A stretch of 64,000 nucleotides of DNA from NCBI GenBank assembly GCA_947302435.1, contig CAMYVQ010000004.1:1-64000 (forward strand), given 5' to 3'. Under the pieces are notes generated by a model. That model saw only the letters and a program-made list of their open reading frames with translations, had not been told where the DNA came from and did no database searches. The position numbers and the translations under genes were made by a program. How positions within the stretch are numbered: the first letter of the stretch is position 1; the number at the start of each line of letters is the position of its first letter. Origin of the DNA: an uncultured Prevotella sp. (lineage in GTDB: Bacteria; Bacteroidota; Bacteroidia; Bacteroidales; Bacteroidaceae). Positions 33,519 through 42,196 of the stretch are shown here, piece after piece.

Positions 33519-35486
33519 ATGGCAGAAGAACTGAACCAAGTAGAAAATTATTCCGCGAGTAATATTCAGGTGCTCGAGGGACTGGAAGCCGTGCGCAAGC
33601 GTCCTGCTATGTATATCGGCGATATAAGTGAAAAGGGACTCCATCACCTTGTGAACGAGACCGTTGACAACTCTATCGACGAAGCCATGGCTGGCTATTG
33701 CACGCACATTGAGGTGACGATTAATGAGGATAACAGCATCACCGTACAGGACAATGGCCGCGGTATTCCCGTTGACGAGCATGAGAAGATGCACAAATCA
33801 GCCCTCGAAGTGGTGATGACCGTGCTGCATGCCGGCGGTAAGTTCGACAAAGGGAGCTACAAAGTGTCCGGCGGTCTGCACGGTGTGGGCGTGAGCTGTG
33901 TGAATGCCCTTTCCACGCACATGCTCTCTCAGGTATTCCGCAATGGCCATATTTACCAACAGGAATACGAAAAGGGAAAACCCCTTTACGACGTGAAGAT
34001 TGTGGGCGACACCGACAAGACGGGTACGCGCCAGCAGTTTTGGCCCGACAGCACCATCTTCACCACTACCGTTTACAAGTACGACATCATTGCCAAGCGA
34101 ATGCGCGAACTGGCCTATCTGAATGCCGGCATTACCATCACACTCACTGACATGCGTCCTGACGAGGAAGGCAACTTGCGTGAACCCGAGGTGTTCCACG
34201 CCAAGGAAGGTCTGAAAGAGTTCGTGCGCTATGTGGATCGCCATCGCACCCACCTCTTCGACGATGTCATCTACCTGAAGACCGAGAAGCAGGGAACACC
34301 CATCGAAGTGGCCGTGATGTACAATACCGACTATTCGGAGAACATCCATTCCTACGTCAACAATATCAACACCATTGAGGGTGGCACCCATCTGCAGGGT
34401 TTCCGCATGGCATTGACCCGCACGTTGAAAAAATATGCTGACGATGACCCCCAAATCTCGAAACAGATAGAAAAGGCAAAGATTGAGATTGCCGGCGAGG
34501 ACTTCCGCGAGGGCCTTACTGCCGTTATCAGCATCAAGGTGGCCGAGCCCCAGTTTGAAGGTCAGACGAAGACCAAGCTGGGCAATAGCGAGGTGACAGG
34601 TGCTGTCAACCAGGCTGTGGGCGAAGCTCTGACCAACTATTTGGAAGAGCACCCCAAGGAGGCCAAGCTCATCTGTGACAAGGTAGTGCTCGCCGCTACC
34701 GCCCGTATCGCCGCCCGTAAGGCCCGCGAGAGCGTGCAGCGCAAGAACCCCATGACAGGCGGCGGACTGCCCGGCAAACTGGCCGACTGCTCGAACCGCG
34801 ACCCGAAGACCTGCGAGATTTTCCTCGTCGAGGGTGACTCCGCCGGCGGCTCTGCCAAGCAGGGGCGCGACCGTCATTTCCAGGCCATTCTGCCGTTGCG
34901 CGGTAAGATTCTGAACGTGGAGAAGGTGCAATGGCACCGCGTGTTCGAGGCCGAGTCGGTGATGAACATCATTCAGAGCATCGGCGTGCGCTTCGGCGTG
35001 GACGGCGAGGGCGACCGCGAGGCTAACATCGACAAGCTGCGCTACGACAAGATCATCATCATGACCGATGCCGATGTCGATGGCTCGCACATCGACACAC
35101 TTATCATGACCCTCTTCTACCGCTTCATGCCCCAGGTCATTCAGGGTGGCCACCTCTACATTGCCACGCCGCCGCTTTACAAGTGTACGTACAAGAAGAA
35201 TTCCGAATACTGCTATACCGACCAGCAGCGGCAGATGTTCATCGACAAGTATGCCGAGGGCGACGAGCGCAATGTGCATACCCAGCGCTACAAAGGTCTG
35301 GGTGAGATGAACCCTGAGCAGCTTTGGGAGACGACCATGAATCCCGAAAACCGCCTGTTGAAGCAGGTAACGATTGAGAATGCCGCCGAGGCCGACGAAA
35401 TCTTCTCCATGCTGATGGGCGACGACGTGGAGCCGCGCCGCGAGTTCATCGAGAAGAACGCCACCTACGCTAACATCGACGCTTAA
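33519..35486 (+). CDS. gyrB: DNA gyrase subunit B
   Basis: 655 residues, type II topoisomerase ATPase subunit. GHKL motifs (VNETVDNSIDEAMAG, DNGRGIPV, GGLHGVGVSCVNALS), the QTKTKLGN transducer lysine, the TOPRIM motif EGDSAGGSAKQGRDR (from about residue 438), PLRGKILNVEKV and DADVDGSHI are present. The C-terminal RYKGLGEMNPEQLWETTM favours GyrB over ParE. The ATG at 33519 leaves a 20-base leader; an ATG at 33504 would sit almost on the transcription start and adds MTIRK only. Confidence 0.95.
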   Translation: MAEELNQVENYSASNIQVLEGLEAVRKRPAMYIGDISEKGLHHLVNETVDNSIDEAMAGYCTHIEVTINEDNSITVQDNGRGIPVDEHEKMHKSALEVVMTVLHAGGKFDKGSYKVSGGLHGVGVSCVNALSTHMLSQVFRNGHIYQQEYEKGKPLYDVKIVGDTDKTGTRQQFWPDSTIFTTTVYKYDIIAKRMRELAYLNAGITITLTDMRPDEEGNLREPEVFHAKEGLKEFVRYVDRHRTHLFDDVIYLKTEKQGTPIEVAVMYNTDYSENIHSYVNNINTIEGGTHLQGFRMALTRTLKKYADDDPQISKQIEKAKIEIAGEDFREGLTAVISIKVAEPQFEGQTKTKLGNSEVTGAVNQAVGEALTNYLEEHPKEAKLICDKVVLAATARIAARKARESVQRKNPMTGGGLPGKLADCSNRDPKTCEIFLVEGDSAGGSAKQGRDRHFQAILPLRGKILNVEKVQWHRVFEAESVMNIIQSIGVRFGVDGEGDREANIDKLRYDKIIIMTDADVDGSHIDTLIMTLFYRFMPQVIQGGHLYIATPPLYKCTYKKNSEYCYTDQQRQMFIDKYAEGDERNVHTQRYKGLGEMNPEQLWETTMNPENRLLKQVTIENAAEADEIFSMLMGDDVEPRREFIEKNATYANIDA

Positions 35487-35509
35487 AAAACAAAATAATT
35501 TACCAACGC

Positions 35510-35550
35510 AAAGTGCCCCAAGAGTCGGATCAAAACTCTTGGGGCACTTT
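35510..35550. terminator. Strong hairpin between gyrB and the convergent Lrp gene
   Basis: A perfect 16-bp stem: AAAGTGCCCCAAGAGT (35510-35525) with ACTCTTGGGGCACTTT (35535-35550), 9-base loop. No T run follows on either side, but its place 24 bases after one stop and 24 before the other suggests shared termination or 3'-end protection. Confidence 0.7.
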
Positions 35551-35573
35551 GTATGGAACAAGAAACACTTTGG

Positions 35574-36047
35574 TTAGAGATTGATACCGTAGTTCTGTTT
35601 CACCTCGCTCATGACAAAGGTGCTCTCGATGGAACCGACGGTTTCTATGTCGCCGAGCTTATTGAGCACGAACTCTTGATAATGCTTCATGTCAGCGGCG
35701 CGCACTTTCAGCAGATAGTCGTAGGAACCAGAGGTGTTGTAGCACTCCGTCACTTCAGGGATGCGCATGATGCGGTGGGTGAAGGCATTGGCAATTTCGT
35801 GGTTGATCTGCTTCAGTTTCACTTTGCAGAACACCAACAGCCCTTGGTTCAGTTTGTCAGGGTCGAGCACGGCCACATACTTTTTGATATAGCCCTTCTT
35901 CTCCAACCGTTTCTGCCGTTCAAACACAGGAGTTGGGGTCAGGTGTACCGCATCGGCCAGTTCCTTCGTGGTCAGTTTCGCGTTTCTCTGCAGCGTGCGG
36001 AGTATTTGCAGGTCAATCTCGTCGAGTGTTTCCATACGTCTCATCAT
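35574..36047 (-). CDS. Lrp/AsnC-family transcriptional regulator
   Basis: 157 residues. N-terminal winged-helix domain (DEIDLQILRTLQRNAKLTTKELADAVHLTPTPV) and C-terminal RAM ligand-binding domain (VTECYNTSGSYDYLLKVRA). Such proteins respond to amino acids and often regulate amino-acid or sulphur metabolism; metY is 1 kb away. Start taken at ATG 36047; an ATG at 36035 would remove MMRR. It follows the SDR gene by 7 bases on the same strand. Confidence 0.9.
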   Translation of the reverse strand: MMRRMETLDEIDLQILRTLQRNAKLTTKELADAVHLTPTPVFERQKRLEKKGYIKKYVAVLDPDKLNQGLLVFCKVKLKQINHEIANAFTHRIMRIPEVTECYNTSGSYDYLLKVRAADMKHYQEFVLNKLGDIETVGSIESTFVMSEVKQNYGINL

Positions 36048-36054
36048 ATAAAAA

Positions 36055-36765
36055 TTAATCTTCCTTGACAATAGGATAAAGTTCAATAAACTCACCCTGA
36101 TGGCTTTGTCCGTCGTTGATGAGTTCAGCCATTTTCTGTCCTACTGTCTCGATGTCGTGGAAGCCCGGCAGACTCATGTTACCGTTCAGGTCGGTAGTGG
36201 TGGGTCCCGGATGTACGGAGAAAATCTCCAATGGCGTACCTGCCTGCTGAAACTCGATAGCCATCACGCCCATCATGGCGTTCTGGGCGGCCTTACTGGC
36301 CACGTAGGCCAATGGATGCCAGTAGGGACTGATTTCCGAAGGAACCGTGACGTTGACGATTCTTCCCTGATTCTCAGTGAGTTGTGGCATCAGTGCCTTC
36401 GTGAGGGCGAAGGTGCCGATGAAGTTTACGTCGAGCGTTTCCTTGATGTCGTTGAGTTCCGTATGCTGACTGTCCATGCTCATGTCGCCAGGAATACCGG
36501 CATTGTTCACCAACAGTGAAAGCCCCGGATACTGCCCACAAACCGTCTTTGCTGCCTGCTCCAGACTGGCGAGGTCGCGCAGTTCAATGTGTACCCATCC
36601 AAGCACGTCAACACCAGCCGACTTCAGTTCTTTAATGGCTTTCTCAGCCCGCTGTCCGTCACGGGCACCAATCAGCACTTGCCAACCGCTCAGTCCAAGG
36701 TGCTTGGCGATTCCGAATCCGATGCCCTTGTTGGCACCTGTCACTAAAACAATCTTTTCTTTCAT
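36055..36765 (-). CDS. Short-chain dehydrogenase/reductase
   Basis: 236 residues. VLVTGANKGIGFGIAKHL (TGxxxGIG cofactor motif), LVNNAGIPG, and the catalytic YVASK (Tyr-x-x-x-Lys) are present; the sequence is close to plant-type carbonyl reductase-like SDRs. Substrate unknown. The ATG at 36765 starts the recognisable domain; longer in-frame starts run into the promoter (TATATTTG on the minus strand, 36824-36817). It shares an operon with the Lrp-type regulator. Confidence 0.88.
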   Translation of the reverse strand: MKEKIVLVTGANKGIGFGIAKHLGLSGWQVLIGARDGQRAEKAIKELKSAGVDVLGWVHIELRDLASLEQAAKTVCGQYPGLSLLVNNAGIPGDMSMDSQHTELNDIKETLDVNFIGTFALTKALMPQLTENQGRIVNVTVPSEISPYWHPLAYVASKAAQNAMMGVMAIEFQQAGTPLEIFSVHPGPTTTDLNGNMSLPGFHDIETVGQKMAELINDGQSHQGEFIELYPIVKED

Positions 36766-36816
36766 GTCCTTATACCTTATTATATTATAATTAGAATCAA
36801 CCCATGATTTCGCTTG

Positions 36817-36824
36817 CAAATATA
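36817..36824 (-). promoter_or_regulatory. -7 box for the SDR-Lrp operon
   Basis: TATATTTG on the minus strand, 51 bases upstream of the SDR ATG. The -33 region has no good match. Confidence 0.45.
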
Positions 36825-36986
36825 CGAAGAATCTCAAAAAAACAGGTATCGTTTTAGCGTTTTTTTATTTGTACATCCGACTATTTGGAGAATCTTTCTT
36901 TTTGAAGGCTCTTTACGAAACGAAAACAGAATAATCACACATTAAAATCGCGTTCTATAGGCGTATCTTCTGAATATTAGCATAAA

Positions 36987-37018
36987 TTTGGTTGATAACT
37001 CCAAATCTTGTAACTTTG
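36987..37018 (+). promoter_or_regulatory. Promoter of metY
   Basis: TTTG (36987-36990) and TAACTTTG (37011-37018) are exactly 20 bases apart; leader of about 30 bases. Confidence 0.8.
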
Positions 37019-37051
37019 CACCGTGATAAGAACCCTAAAAAGAAATTAATT

Positions 37052-38341
37052 ATGAGTAAGAAAAATTATCGTTTCGAGACCCTTCAACTGCATGTTGGAC
37101 AAGAGCAGGCCGACCCCACTACCGATGCACGTGCCGTGCCCATTTACCAGACAACTTCGTATGTGTTCCGTAACTCACAACACGCCGCCGACCGCTTCGG
37201 CCTTCGCGATGCCGGTAATATCTATGGCCGGTTGACCAACTCGACACAAGGCGTGTTTGAAGACCGTGTCGCCGCCCTCGAAGGAGGTGTGGCCGGACTG
37301 GCCGTTGCCTCTGGTGCCGCCGCCATCACCTACGCTTTGCAGAACATTGTGCAGGCAGGCGACCATATTGTGGCGGCCGACAACCTCTACGGCGGTTCCT
37401 ACAACCTCATTACCCATACACTCGCCACGCAGGGCATCACGAACACCATCATCAACGTGAACGACCTCGCCGCCCTCGAAGCCGCCATCCAGCCCAACAC
37501 AAAAGTAATATATGCCGAGACTTTCGGCAACCCCAACTCTGATGTGCTCGACCTTGAAGGTGTGGCTGCCGTAGCCCACAAGCACGGCATCCCCTTCATC
37601 GTGGACAACACCTTCGGCACGCCTTATCTGATTCGTCCGTTGGAGCACGGTGCTGATATTGTGGTTCATTCGGCCACGAAGTTCCTTGGCGGTCATGGCA
37701 CTTCGTTAGGTGGTGTCATCGTCGACGGTGGCAAGTTCGATTGGAAGGCCAATCCCGACAAGTTCCCCACACTGTCCAAGCCCGATCCCTCCTATCATGG
37801 TATTGTCTTTGCCGATGCCGTCGGTGCAGCGGCCTATGTAACTCGCATCCGTGCCGTCATTCTGCGTGACACTGGCGCTGCCATCTCGCCCTTCAATGCC
37901 TTCATCCTCTTACAGGGCGTAGAGACGTTGAGTCTGCGCGTGGAGCGGCATGTGGAGAATGCCTTGAAAGTTGTCGATTTCCTCGCTAACCACCCGAAGG
38001 TAGCCAAAGTCAACCACCCGGCCCTCGAAAGCCATCCCGACCATGCCCTCTACCAAAAGTATTTCCCACAGGGCGGCGGCTCCATCTTCACCTTCGAGAT
38101 CAAGGGTGGACAGGAAGAGGCATGGAAGTTCATCGATGCCCTACAGATCTTCTCTTTGTTAGCCAATGTAGCCGACGTGAAGAGTCTGGTGATTCATCCC
38201 TACACCACGACCCACTCGCAACTCTCGCCCGAGGAACTGGCCGAGCAGCACATCACCCCGTCGACTATCCGCCTCTCCATCGGTACTGAGCATATCGACG
38301 ATATCATCGAAGATTTGTCGCAGGCGCTCGACAAAATATAA
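37052..38341 (+). CDS. metY: O-acetylhomoserine aminocarboxypropyltransferase (sulfhydrylase)
   Basis: 429 residues, PLP-dependent Cys/Met-metabolism enzyme that makes homocysteine from O-acetylhomoserine and sulfide. FETLQLHVGQEQADP at the N-terminus, YGRLTNSTQ, ASGAAAITYAL, NLYGGSYNL, the PLP lysine in VHSATKFLGGHGTSLGG and the C-terminal RLSIGTEHIDDI fit MetY. The ATG at 37052 follows the promoter; upstream in-frame codons overlap it. A LuxR-type regulator gene starts 17 bases after the stop. Confidence 0.95.
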   Translation: MSKKNYRFETLQLHVGQEQADPTTDARAVPIYQTTSYVFRNSQHAADRFGLRDAGNIYGRLTNSTQGVFEDRVAALEGGVAGLAVASGAAAITYALQNIVQAGDHIVAADNLYGGSYNLITHTLATQGITNTIINVNDLAALEAAIQPNTKVIYAETFGNPNSDVLDLEGVAAVAHKHGIPFIVDNTFGTPYLIRPLEHGADIVVHSATKFLGGHGTSLGGVIVDGGKFDWKANPDKFPTLSKPDPSYHGIVFADAVGAAAYVTRIRAVILRDTGAAISPFNAFILLQGVETLSLRVERHVENALKVVDFLANHPKVAKVNHPALESHPDHALYQKYFPQGGGSIFTFEIKGGQEEAWKFIDALQIFSLLANVADVKSLVIHPYTTTHSQLSPEELAEQHITPSTIRLSIGTEHIDDIIEDLSQALDKI

Positions 38342-38358
38342 TGCATAATTCATAAGCG

Positions 38359-39003
38359 ATGGGAAACTATATCTTAGCAGACAATCAGGAACTGACGCGC
38401 TTCGCACTGGAGAGCATTCTTCAGCAGAACGAAACAGCAGTAGTGTATCGTGCATTCGACAGGGCTGGACTGGTGGACTTGCTCAGAAAACATGAGAGTG
38501 CCATTGTTATTCTCGACTACACCCTGTTCGACTTTGCTGACGAAGACCAGCTCCTGATTGTCGCTGAGCGTTTTGCACTTTCGCAGTGGGTACTTCTCAG
38601 TGAAGAACTGACCTCCCGTTTTCTACGCCGTGTGGTTTACTCGTCACATCAGTTCAGCATTGTGTTTAAGGATGGCCCCTTACAGGAAGTGCGCGAAGCT
38701 TTGCAGGCCGCCAGTCGTCATAACAGATATATTAGTCAGCGTGCGCTGGAGATGATCATCAGCCAACAGCAGGAGGAAGATGATCAACCCAGTGTGCTGA
38801 CAAATACAGAGACAGAGATTGTGAAGGCCATCGCCCAGGGCAAGACCACGAAGGAGATAGCCAGTGAGCGTTTCTCGAGCATCCACACGGTGACGACCCA
38901 TCGCAAGAACATCTTCCGCAAGTTAGGTGTCAATACGGCTCACGAAGTAGTGAAATATGCGCTGCGTGCGGGACTGATAGATGCCTCTGAATTTTATATC
39001 TGA
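38359..39003 (+). CDS. LuxR/FixJ-type response regulator
   Basis: 214 residues. A receiver-like N-terminal domain (YILADNQELTRFALESIL, phospho-acceptor candidate in VILDYTLFD, lysine in VFKDGP) is joined to a LuxR helix-turn-helix domain (LTNTETEIVKAIAQGKTTKEIASERFSSIHTV...HRKNIFRKLGV). Only one acidic residue follows the first beta strand, so phosphorylation may be atypical. Very close to metY (17 bases), so probably co-transcribed. No kinase is adjacent. Confidence 0.85.
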   Translation: MGNYILADNQELTRFALESILQQNETAVVYRAFDRAGLVDLLRKHESAIVILDYTLFDFADEDQLLIVAERFALSQWVLLSEELTSRFLRRVVYSSHQFSIVFKDGPLQEVREALQAASRHNRYISQRALEMIISQQQEEDDQPSVLTNTETEIVKAIAQGKTTKEIASERFSSIHTVTTHRKNIFRKLGVNTAHEVVKYALRAGLIDASEFYI

Positions 39004-39132
39004 TTATTATTTACGCAAAGCTTTCTGTCCGTTTCGGAAAACACAAAACAATTTCACAAAAACTTTGTGTTTACTTGCAATTCCACCGAATTGGCAATCA
39101 TCAGTCTGGTGAATGAAAAAAAACTTATATTG

Positions 39133-39164
39133 TTTGGATATATACTGACTAATTCGTAATTTTG
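39133..39164 (+). promoter_or_regulatory. Promoter of fic
   Basis: TTTG (39133-39136) and TAATTTTG (39157-39164) are exactly 20 bases apart, and the ATG is at 39171. The transcript start should fall at or within a few bases of the ATG, so the mRNA is predicted to be leaderless. The promoter and first codons recur at 44528-44589. Confidence 0.75.
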
Positions 39165-39170
39165 CAGGCG

Positions 39171-39950
39171 ATGTTTGAAACGGAGATAGAGGAATACGAA
39201 AGCGTCCGAAAGGAATATCAGCAGAAAGTGGCTGAGAAAATGGGACGTAAACAGTGGATGGAATACAACGAGATTCTGTTCTCTGCGCATTCTTGTGCCA
39301 TCGAAGGAAACTCGTTCACGGTTGATGATACGAGGATCTTGCGAGAGCAGGGCATGGCGATGATTCCTGTAGGACGCTCACTGTTGGAGTGTACGGAGAT
39401 GGCTGATCATTTCCGTGCGTTTGATTACATGGTGAGTCACTTGGATGCACCGTTCGACGAGGCTTTGCTAAAAGAGATCAACCGATTGGCGACAGAGCAT
39501 ACATTGGCCTATAGGGCACCTGGCGCTGTAGCGGGAGAATATACTACAGAGGATATGGCGGCAGGCGACACCGTCTTTGGTGACCATGAAATACTGATTG
39601 CACGTGTGCCAAAGCTAATGGAATCGACAGAGAGGGCATTGGCCGAAGGGCAGCATCCGATGGTGGTGGCGGCAAAGTGGCATGGGTACTACGAGTACCT
39701 GCATCCTTTCCGCGATGGTAATGGCAGAACAGGGCGCTTGCTTTCAAACTTCATACTCCTTCGTGCAGGGCATCCACTGTTGATTGTAAAATTGGAAGAC
39801 CGGGCATCTTATATCTCTGCCCTGACACAGATACGTACAGAGGGAACGGACGAGTTCCTGATCTCGTTCTTTTTCAAGTCAGCTATAGAACGGATGAAAA
39901 GTGAAATGGCTCAGAAAAAGAAAAGCGTGTTACCTCTGGTCTTCTTTTAG
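39171..39950 (+). CDS. Fic-domain protein (AMPylator), class II autoinhibited
   Basis: 259 residues. The Fic motif HPFRDGNGRTGR starts at His178. The N-terminal inhibitory motif SCAIEGN (Ser-x-x-x-Glu-Gly, Glu45) marks a class II Fic whose own helix blocks ATP gamma-phosphate binding, so no separate antitoxin is needed. These enzymes transfer AMP from ATP to target proteins; the target here is unknown. The ATG lies at the predicted transcription start. A bidirectional terminator follows. Both ends of this gene, without the middle, are found around hipBA. Confidence 0.93.
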   Translation: MFETEIEEYESVRKEYQQKVAEKMGRKQWMEYNEILFSAHSCAIEGNSFTVDDTRILREQGMAMIPVGRSLLECTEMADHFRAFDYMVSHLDAPFDEALLKEINRLATEHTLAYRAPGAVAGEYTTEDMAAGDTVFGDHEILIARVPKLMESTERALAEGQHPMVVAAKWHGYYEYLHPFRDGNGRTGRLLSNFILLRAGHPLLIVKLEDRASYISALTQIRTEGTDEFLISFFFKSAIERMKSEMAQKKKSVLPLVFF

Positions 39951-39986
39951 GGAAACACGAAAGGACCTTCAAATGAGTGAACGTAA

Positions 39987-40019
39987 AAAGGGGGTGTGTC
40001 AAAATGACACACCCTCTTT
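39987..40019. terminator. Bidirectional terminator between fic and the WG-repeat gene
   Basis: AAAGGGGGTGTGTCA (39987-40001) pairs with TGACACACCCTCTTT (40005-40019), a stem of about 14 pairs with a 3-base loop and A/T tails on both sides. Confidence 0.85.
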
Positions 40020-40989
40020 ACTGATGCTTTTTAACAATCTTGTTCCCCAAAATGCAAAGCATATTAGGCCATGAAAGGTCGCCTTCTTCCAACTCATAGT
40101 TGTTACCGTCTTCACATACAATTGAATAGGGCTTTCCCATTTCCCAACCTATTCGCCCTTGTGCAAACACGCGCCCCTCTATAACTGCGAACTTATCTAT
40201 ATAGGCAAACTTAAACGGAATCACCATTCTATTGTGATGGTCTATGACACCCAAGGAATGGGTGACTCCATCCTGAGAACTTATAAAGCCAACTACAGCA
40301 TACCCATCTTTGAAATCACCTGCAATATCATACCTAAAAGGAATCTTCTCCGTTCCATGAATGTTTATATACCCATATTTCCCATCTTTGCGGGCGGCTA
40401 TCAGATAATCTTGGGGATCAATAGGTACACGACCAATCCAACTGAAACCACTTTCGAAAGGTATAAGCTCTTTACCACTGGGATCAACCAGTTTGGCCAT
40501 ACGACGACCGTTTTCCTCGTGAATGACAGGAATACCTGGGGAGTAGATACCATCGATATCTTCAATATCAGGAACGCCAGGACTATAGATGGCCGGTACA
40601 ATCTCTCTCACATTCACAAGGTCAAACAGCCCACTTTTTCCTTCATTATACAGTTCGATGCATCCGTTCCATGATTTACCCGCTGCTCTCCAATAGTTAC
40701 TACTACTAACATATTGTGAACGAGCAATACTGCTACAACCATGCGTGGTTACAATACGACCGTTTTTGTCTGCCAGCCAATATTCATACGTGTTGTCTTC
40801 CAGCACGATAACATCATAATCCTGATCATCTGAAAACTGGTATATATTCAGATACCTGCAAGGCTGAACCACCTCTCCTTTTGAATCAATCAATCCAAAC
40901 AGGCCGTTTTTCTCAATAACCGTACAACAAAGAATTCTTTTCTTCTTGCTGTCCTCGTTTGCGTTGTTAGACTGCTGTTCTCGTTTCAT
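40018..40989 (-). CDS. WG-repeat protein
   Basis: 323 residues, no signal peptide. Four or five WG-type (KWG) repeats are visible: KNGLFGLIDSKGEVVQPCRY, GKSGLFDLVNVREIVPAIY, DGKYGYINIHGTEKIPFRYD and LGVIDHHNRMVIPFKFAYID. The repeats form a beta-rich ligand or protein-binding surface; their biological role is not established. The gene ends inside the bidirectional terminator shared with fic. Confidence 0.8.
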   Translation of the reverse strand: MKREQQSNNANEDSKKKRILCCTVIEKNGLFGLIDSKGEVVQPCRYLNIYQFSDDQDYDVIVLEDNTYEYWLADKNGRIVTTHGCSSIARSQYVSSSNYWRAAGKSWNGCIELYNEGKSGLFDLVNVREIVPAIYSPGVPDIEDIDGIYSPGIPVIHEENGRRMAKLVDPSGKELIPFESGFSWIGRVPIDPQDYLIAARKDGKYGYINIHGTEKIPFRYDIAGDFKDGYAVVGFISSQDGVTHSLGVIDHHNRMVIPFKFAYIDKFAVIEGRVFAQGRIGWEMGKPYSIVCEDGNNYELEEGDLSWPNMLCILGNKIVKKHQ

Positions 40990-41023
40990 CTACTATTGTG
41001 GGAACTATGATTAACTGATCGGT

Positions 41024-41073
41024 TCTCCTTCTATGTTGGAAACCAAATAATTGGTCTATAACATAGAAGGAGA
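41024..41073. terminator. Perfect 14-bp hairpin upstream of the WG-repeat gene
   Basis: TCTCCTTCTATGTT (41024-41037) and AACATAGAAGGAGA (41060-41073) are exact inverted complements; ACCAA/TTGGT pair again inside the loop. It lies 17 bases past the stop of the 41091 gene, so it probably ends that transcript; it has no T run. Confidence 0.55.
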
Positions 41074-41090
41074 TTCTACCTATCTGGCTT

Positions 41091-41789
41091 TTAGTCTAAA
41101 TAGCCTGTTCCGTGACAAGTATTACAACGATCGTGTCGGTGAGTTCTAGAAGAACTTTGGTATCTAAGCCCACATTCTGGGCAGGTGGAATACCTGATTT
41201 GTGTTCCACTATATGGGACAGTGCTTTCATATACACGTCTTCCATTCTTACAATTAGGACACTTGGTACGAGGAATAGTAGTTGTTCCTGTAGTTCCAGA
41301 AGGTGTAGTAGTTGTTCCTGTAGTTCCAGAAGAAAAACCGCTACCACTATATCCGCCACTATATCCACCAGTACTGTTTGATGACAGAGTGTTTCCTTTT
41401 GTCACTGGGAATAAATACATGTCAGTAATTCTGTCTGTTCTTGGATTGTAATATATATATGATATTTCCATATTGTAATTTGAGTCAAACATATACACTA
41501 CATAAAACTCTTCAGACATTTTCATTTTATAACTTTTTCTTATACACCCTGGAGTCAAAGTAGTCTTTCCTGTTTTTATATCACAAAAATAATCAACTCT
41601 TGTTCCATTAACGACGATATAGTTATTATAAATCTCTATATCAAATAACATTTCCTTTGCATCCATATATTGTCCAGTATAAGTACTTTGACCTTTTCCC
41701 TTTTGTGTGTATTGTCCACTAAAGAGCTGAGCTTTCATTCCACTTGCAAAGCAGATACCAATAAAGATTAGAAATAGTCTTGCTTTCAT
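41091..41789 (-). CDS. Secreted protein with C-terminal cysteine-pair motifs
   Basis: 232 residues with a cleavable signal peptide (RLFLIFIGICFASGMKAQ). The middle part is unrecognised. A Gly/Ser/Thr-rich linker (residues about 140-175, including two copies of GTTGTTTxP coded by a 27-base direct repeat) leads to a C-terminal zinc-ribbon-like end with CPNC, CPEC and CNTCHGTGY; the last matches the DnaJ CxxCxGxG pattern. Exported proteins with such DnaJ-like cysteine clusters are known in Prevotella but their role is not. Expressed from the promoter at 41954-41985. Confidence 0.65.
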   Translation of the reverse strand: MKARLFLIFIGICFASGMKAQLFSGQYTQKGKGQSTYTGQYMDAKEMLFDIEIYNNYIVVNGTRVDYFCDIKTGKTTLTPGCIRKSYKMKMSEEFYVVYMFDSNYNMEISYIYYNPRTDRITDMYLFPVTKGNTLSSNSTGGYSGGYSGSGFSSGTTGTTTTPSGTTGTTTIPRTKCPNCKNGRRVYESTVPYSGTQIRYSTCPECGLRYQSSSRTHRHDRCNTCHGTGYLD

Positions 41790-41950
41790 AATTGTTAATG
41801 CATTAAGTTAATACTAAATATATCCACTCCAAATCGGCAGGTCTGCAATCTTAGAGATTATAGATTGAATCCTACAAAAGGCTCGTTAATAGTTTTCAGT
41901 TTTGGTCTGTCTATCAAGATCTACTATTTGAAGCGCTCCCGAAGTTGATG

Positions 41951-42012
41951 CTACAAAAGTACACAATTATTCTGAATTCACCAAATGTTCAGATGAAAAA
42001 TGACCATTTAGC
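41951..42012. repeat. Second copy of the transposase end sequence
   Basis: Bases 41951-42012 align with 44310-44371: CTACAAAAGTACACAATTAT is nearly identical in both, followed by shared CCAAATGTT and GAAAAATGA blocks. Identity is roughly three quarters over 62 bases. The transposase gene itself is absent here. Confidence 0.65.
41954..41985 (-). promoter_or_regulatory. Promoter upstream of the 41091 gene
   Basis: On the minus strand TTTG (41985-41982) and TACTTTTG (41961-41954) are 20 bases apart. The surrounding 60 bases resemble the promoter region of the transposase gene at 44313-44344, so this gene may use a promoter left by an earlier element. Confidence 0.6.
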
Positions 42013-42065
42013 GCTCGGCCTATGGCTACATTGCTTGTCTAAGAACCTCGTCAACGACATTTGAG

Positions 42066-42095
42066 AAGGGAGTAACAACAAAACGTTACCCCCTT
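42066..42095. terminator. Hairpin after the 42197 gene
   Basis: AAGGGAGTAAC (42066-42076) pairs with GTTACCCCCTT (42085-42095) with one mismatch. It lies downstream of the minus-strand secreted protein gene; T-rich sequence follows on the plus strand. Confidence 0.45.
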
Positions 42096-42196
42096 TGTTT
42101 CTTGCGAGGCGTTGACTTGTCCAGGTGTCTTTTGTCACTCAAAAATGTGTTTAACACTTTTTGAAAATTATTTTTCCAAGCCTTTAGAATTGTCTC

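Larger units (their letters stand above)
41790..42196. other. Gap with a RAYT-like 5' end copy and a hairpin
   Basis: No gene. It contains a promoter-bearing segment similar to the start region of the RAYT-type transposase gene (41951-42012) and a hairpin (42066-42095). Confidence 0.6.

Noticed and set aside
33519..35486. ParE (topoisomerase IV subunit B) in place of GyrB
   Set aside because: Length, the EGDSAGGSAKQGRD context and the C-terminal end match GyrB better; a genome-wide search for the second paralogue would settle it.
33798..35561. Long open frame (587 codons) on the minus strand opposite gyrB
   Set aside because: It is the shadow of a strongly biased gyrB codon usage; the protein has no recognisable motif and gyrB is certain.
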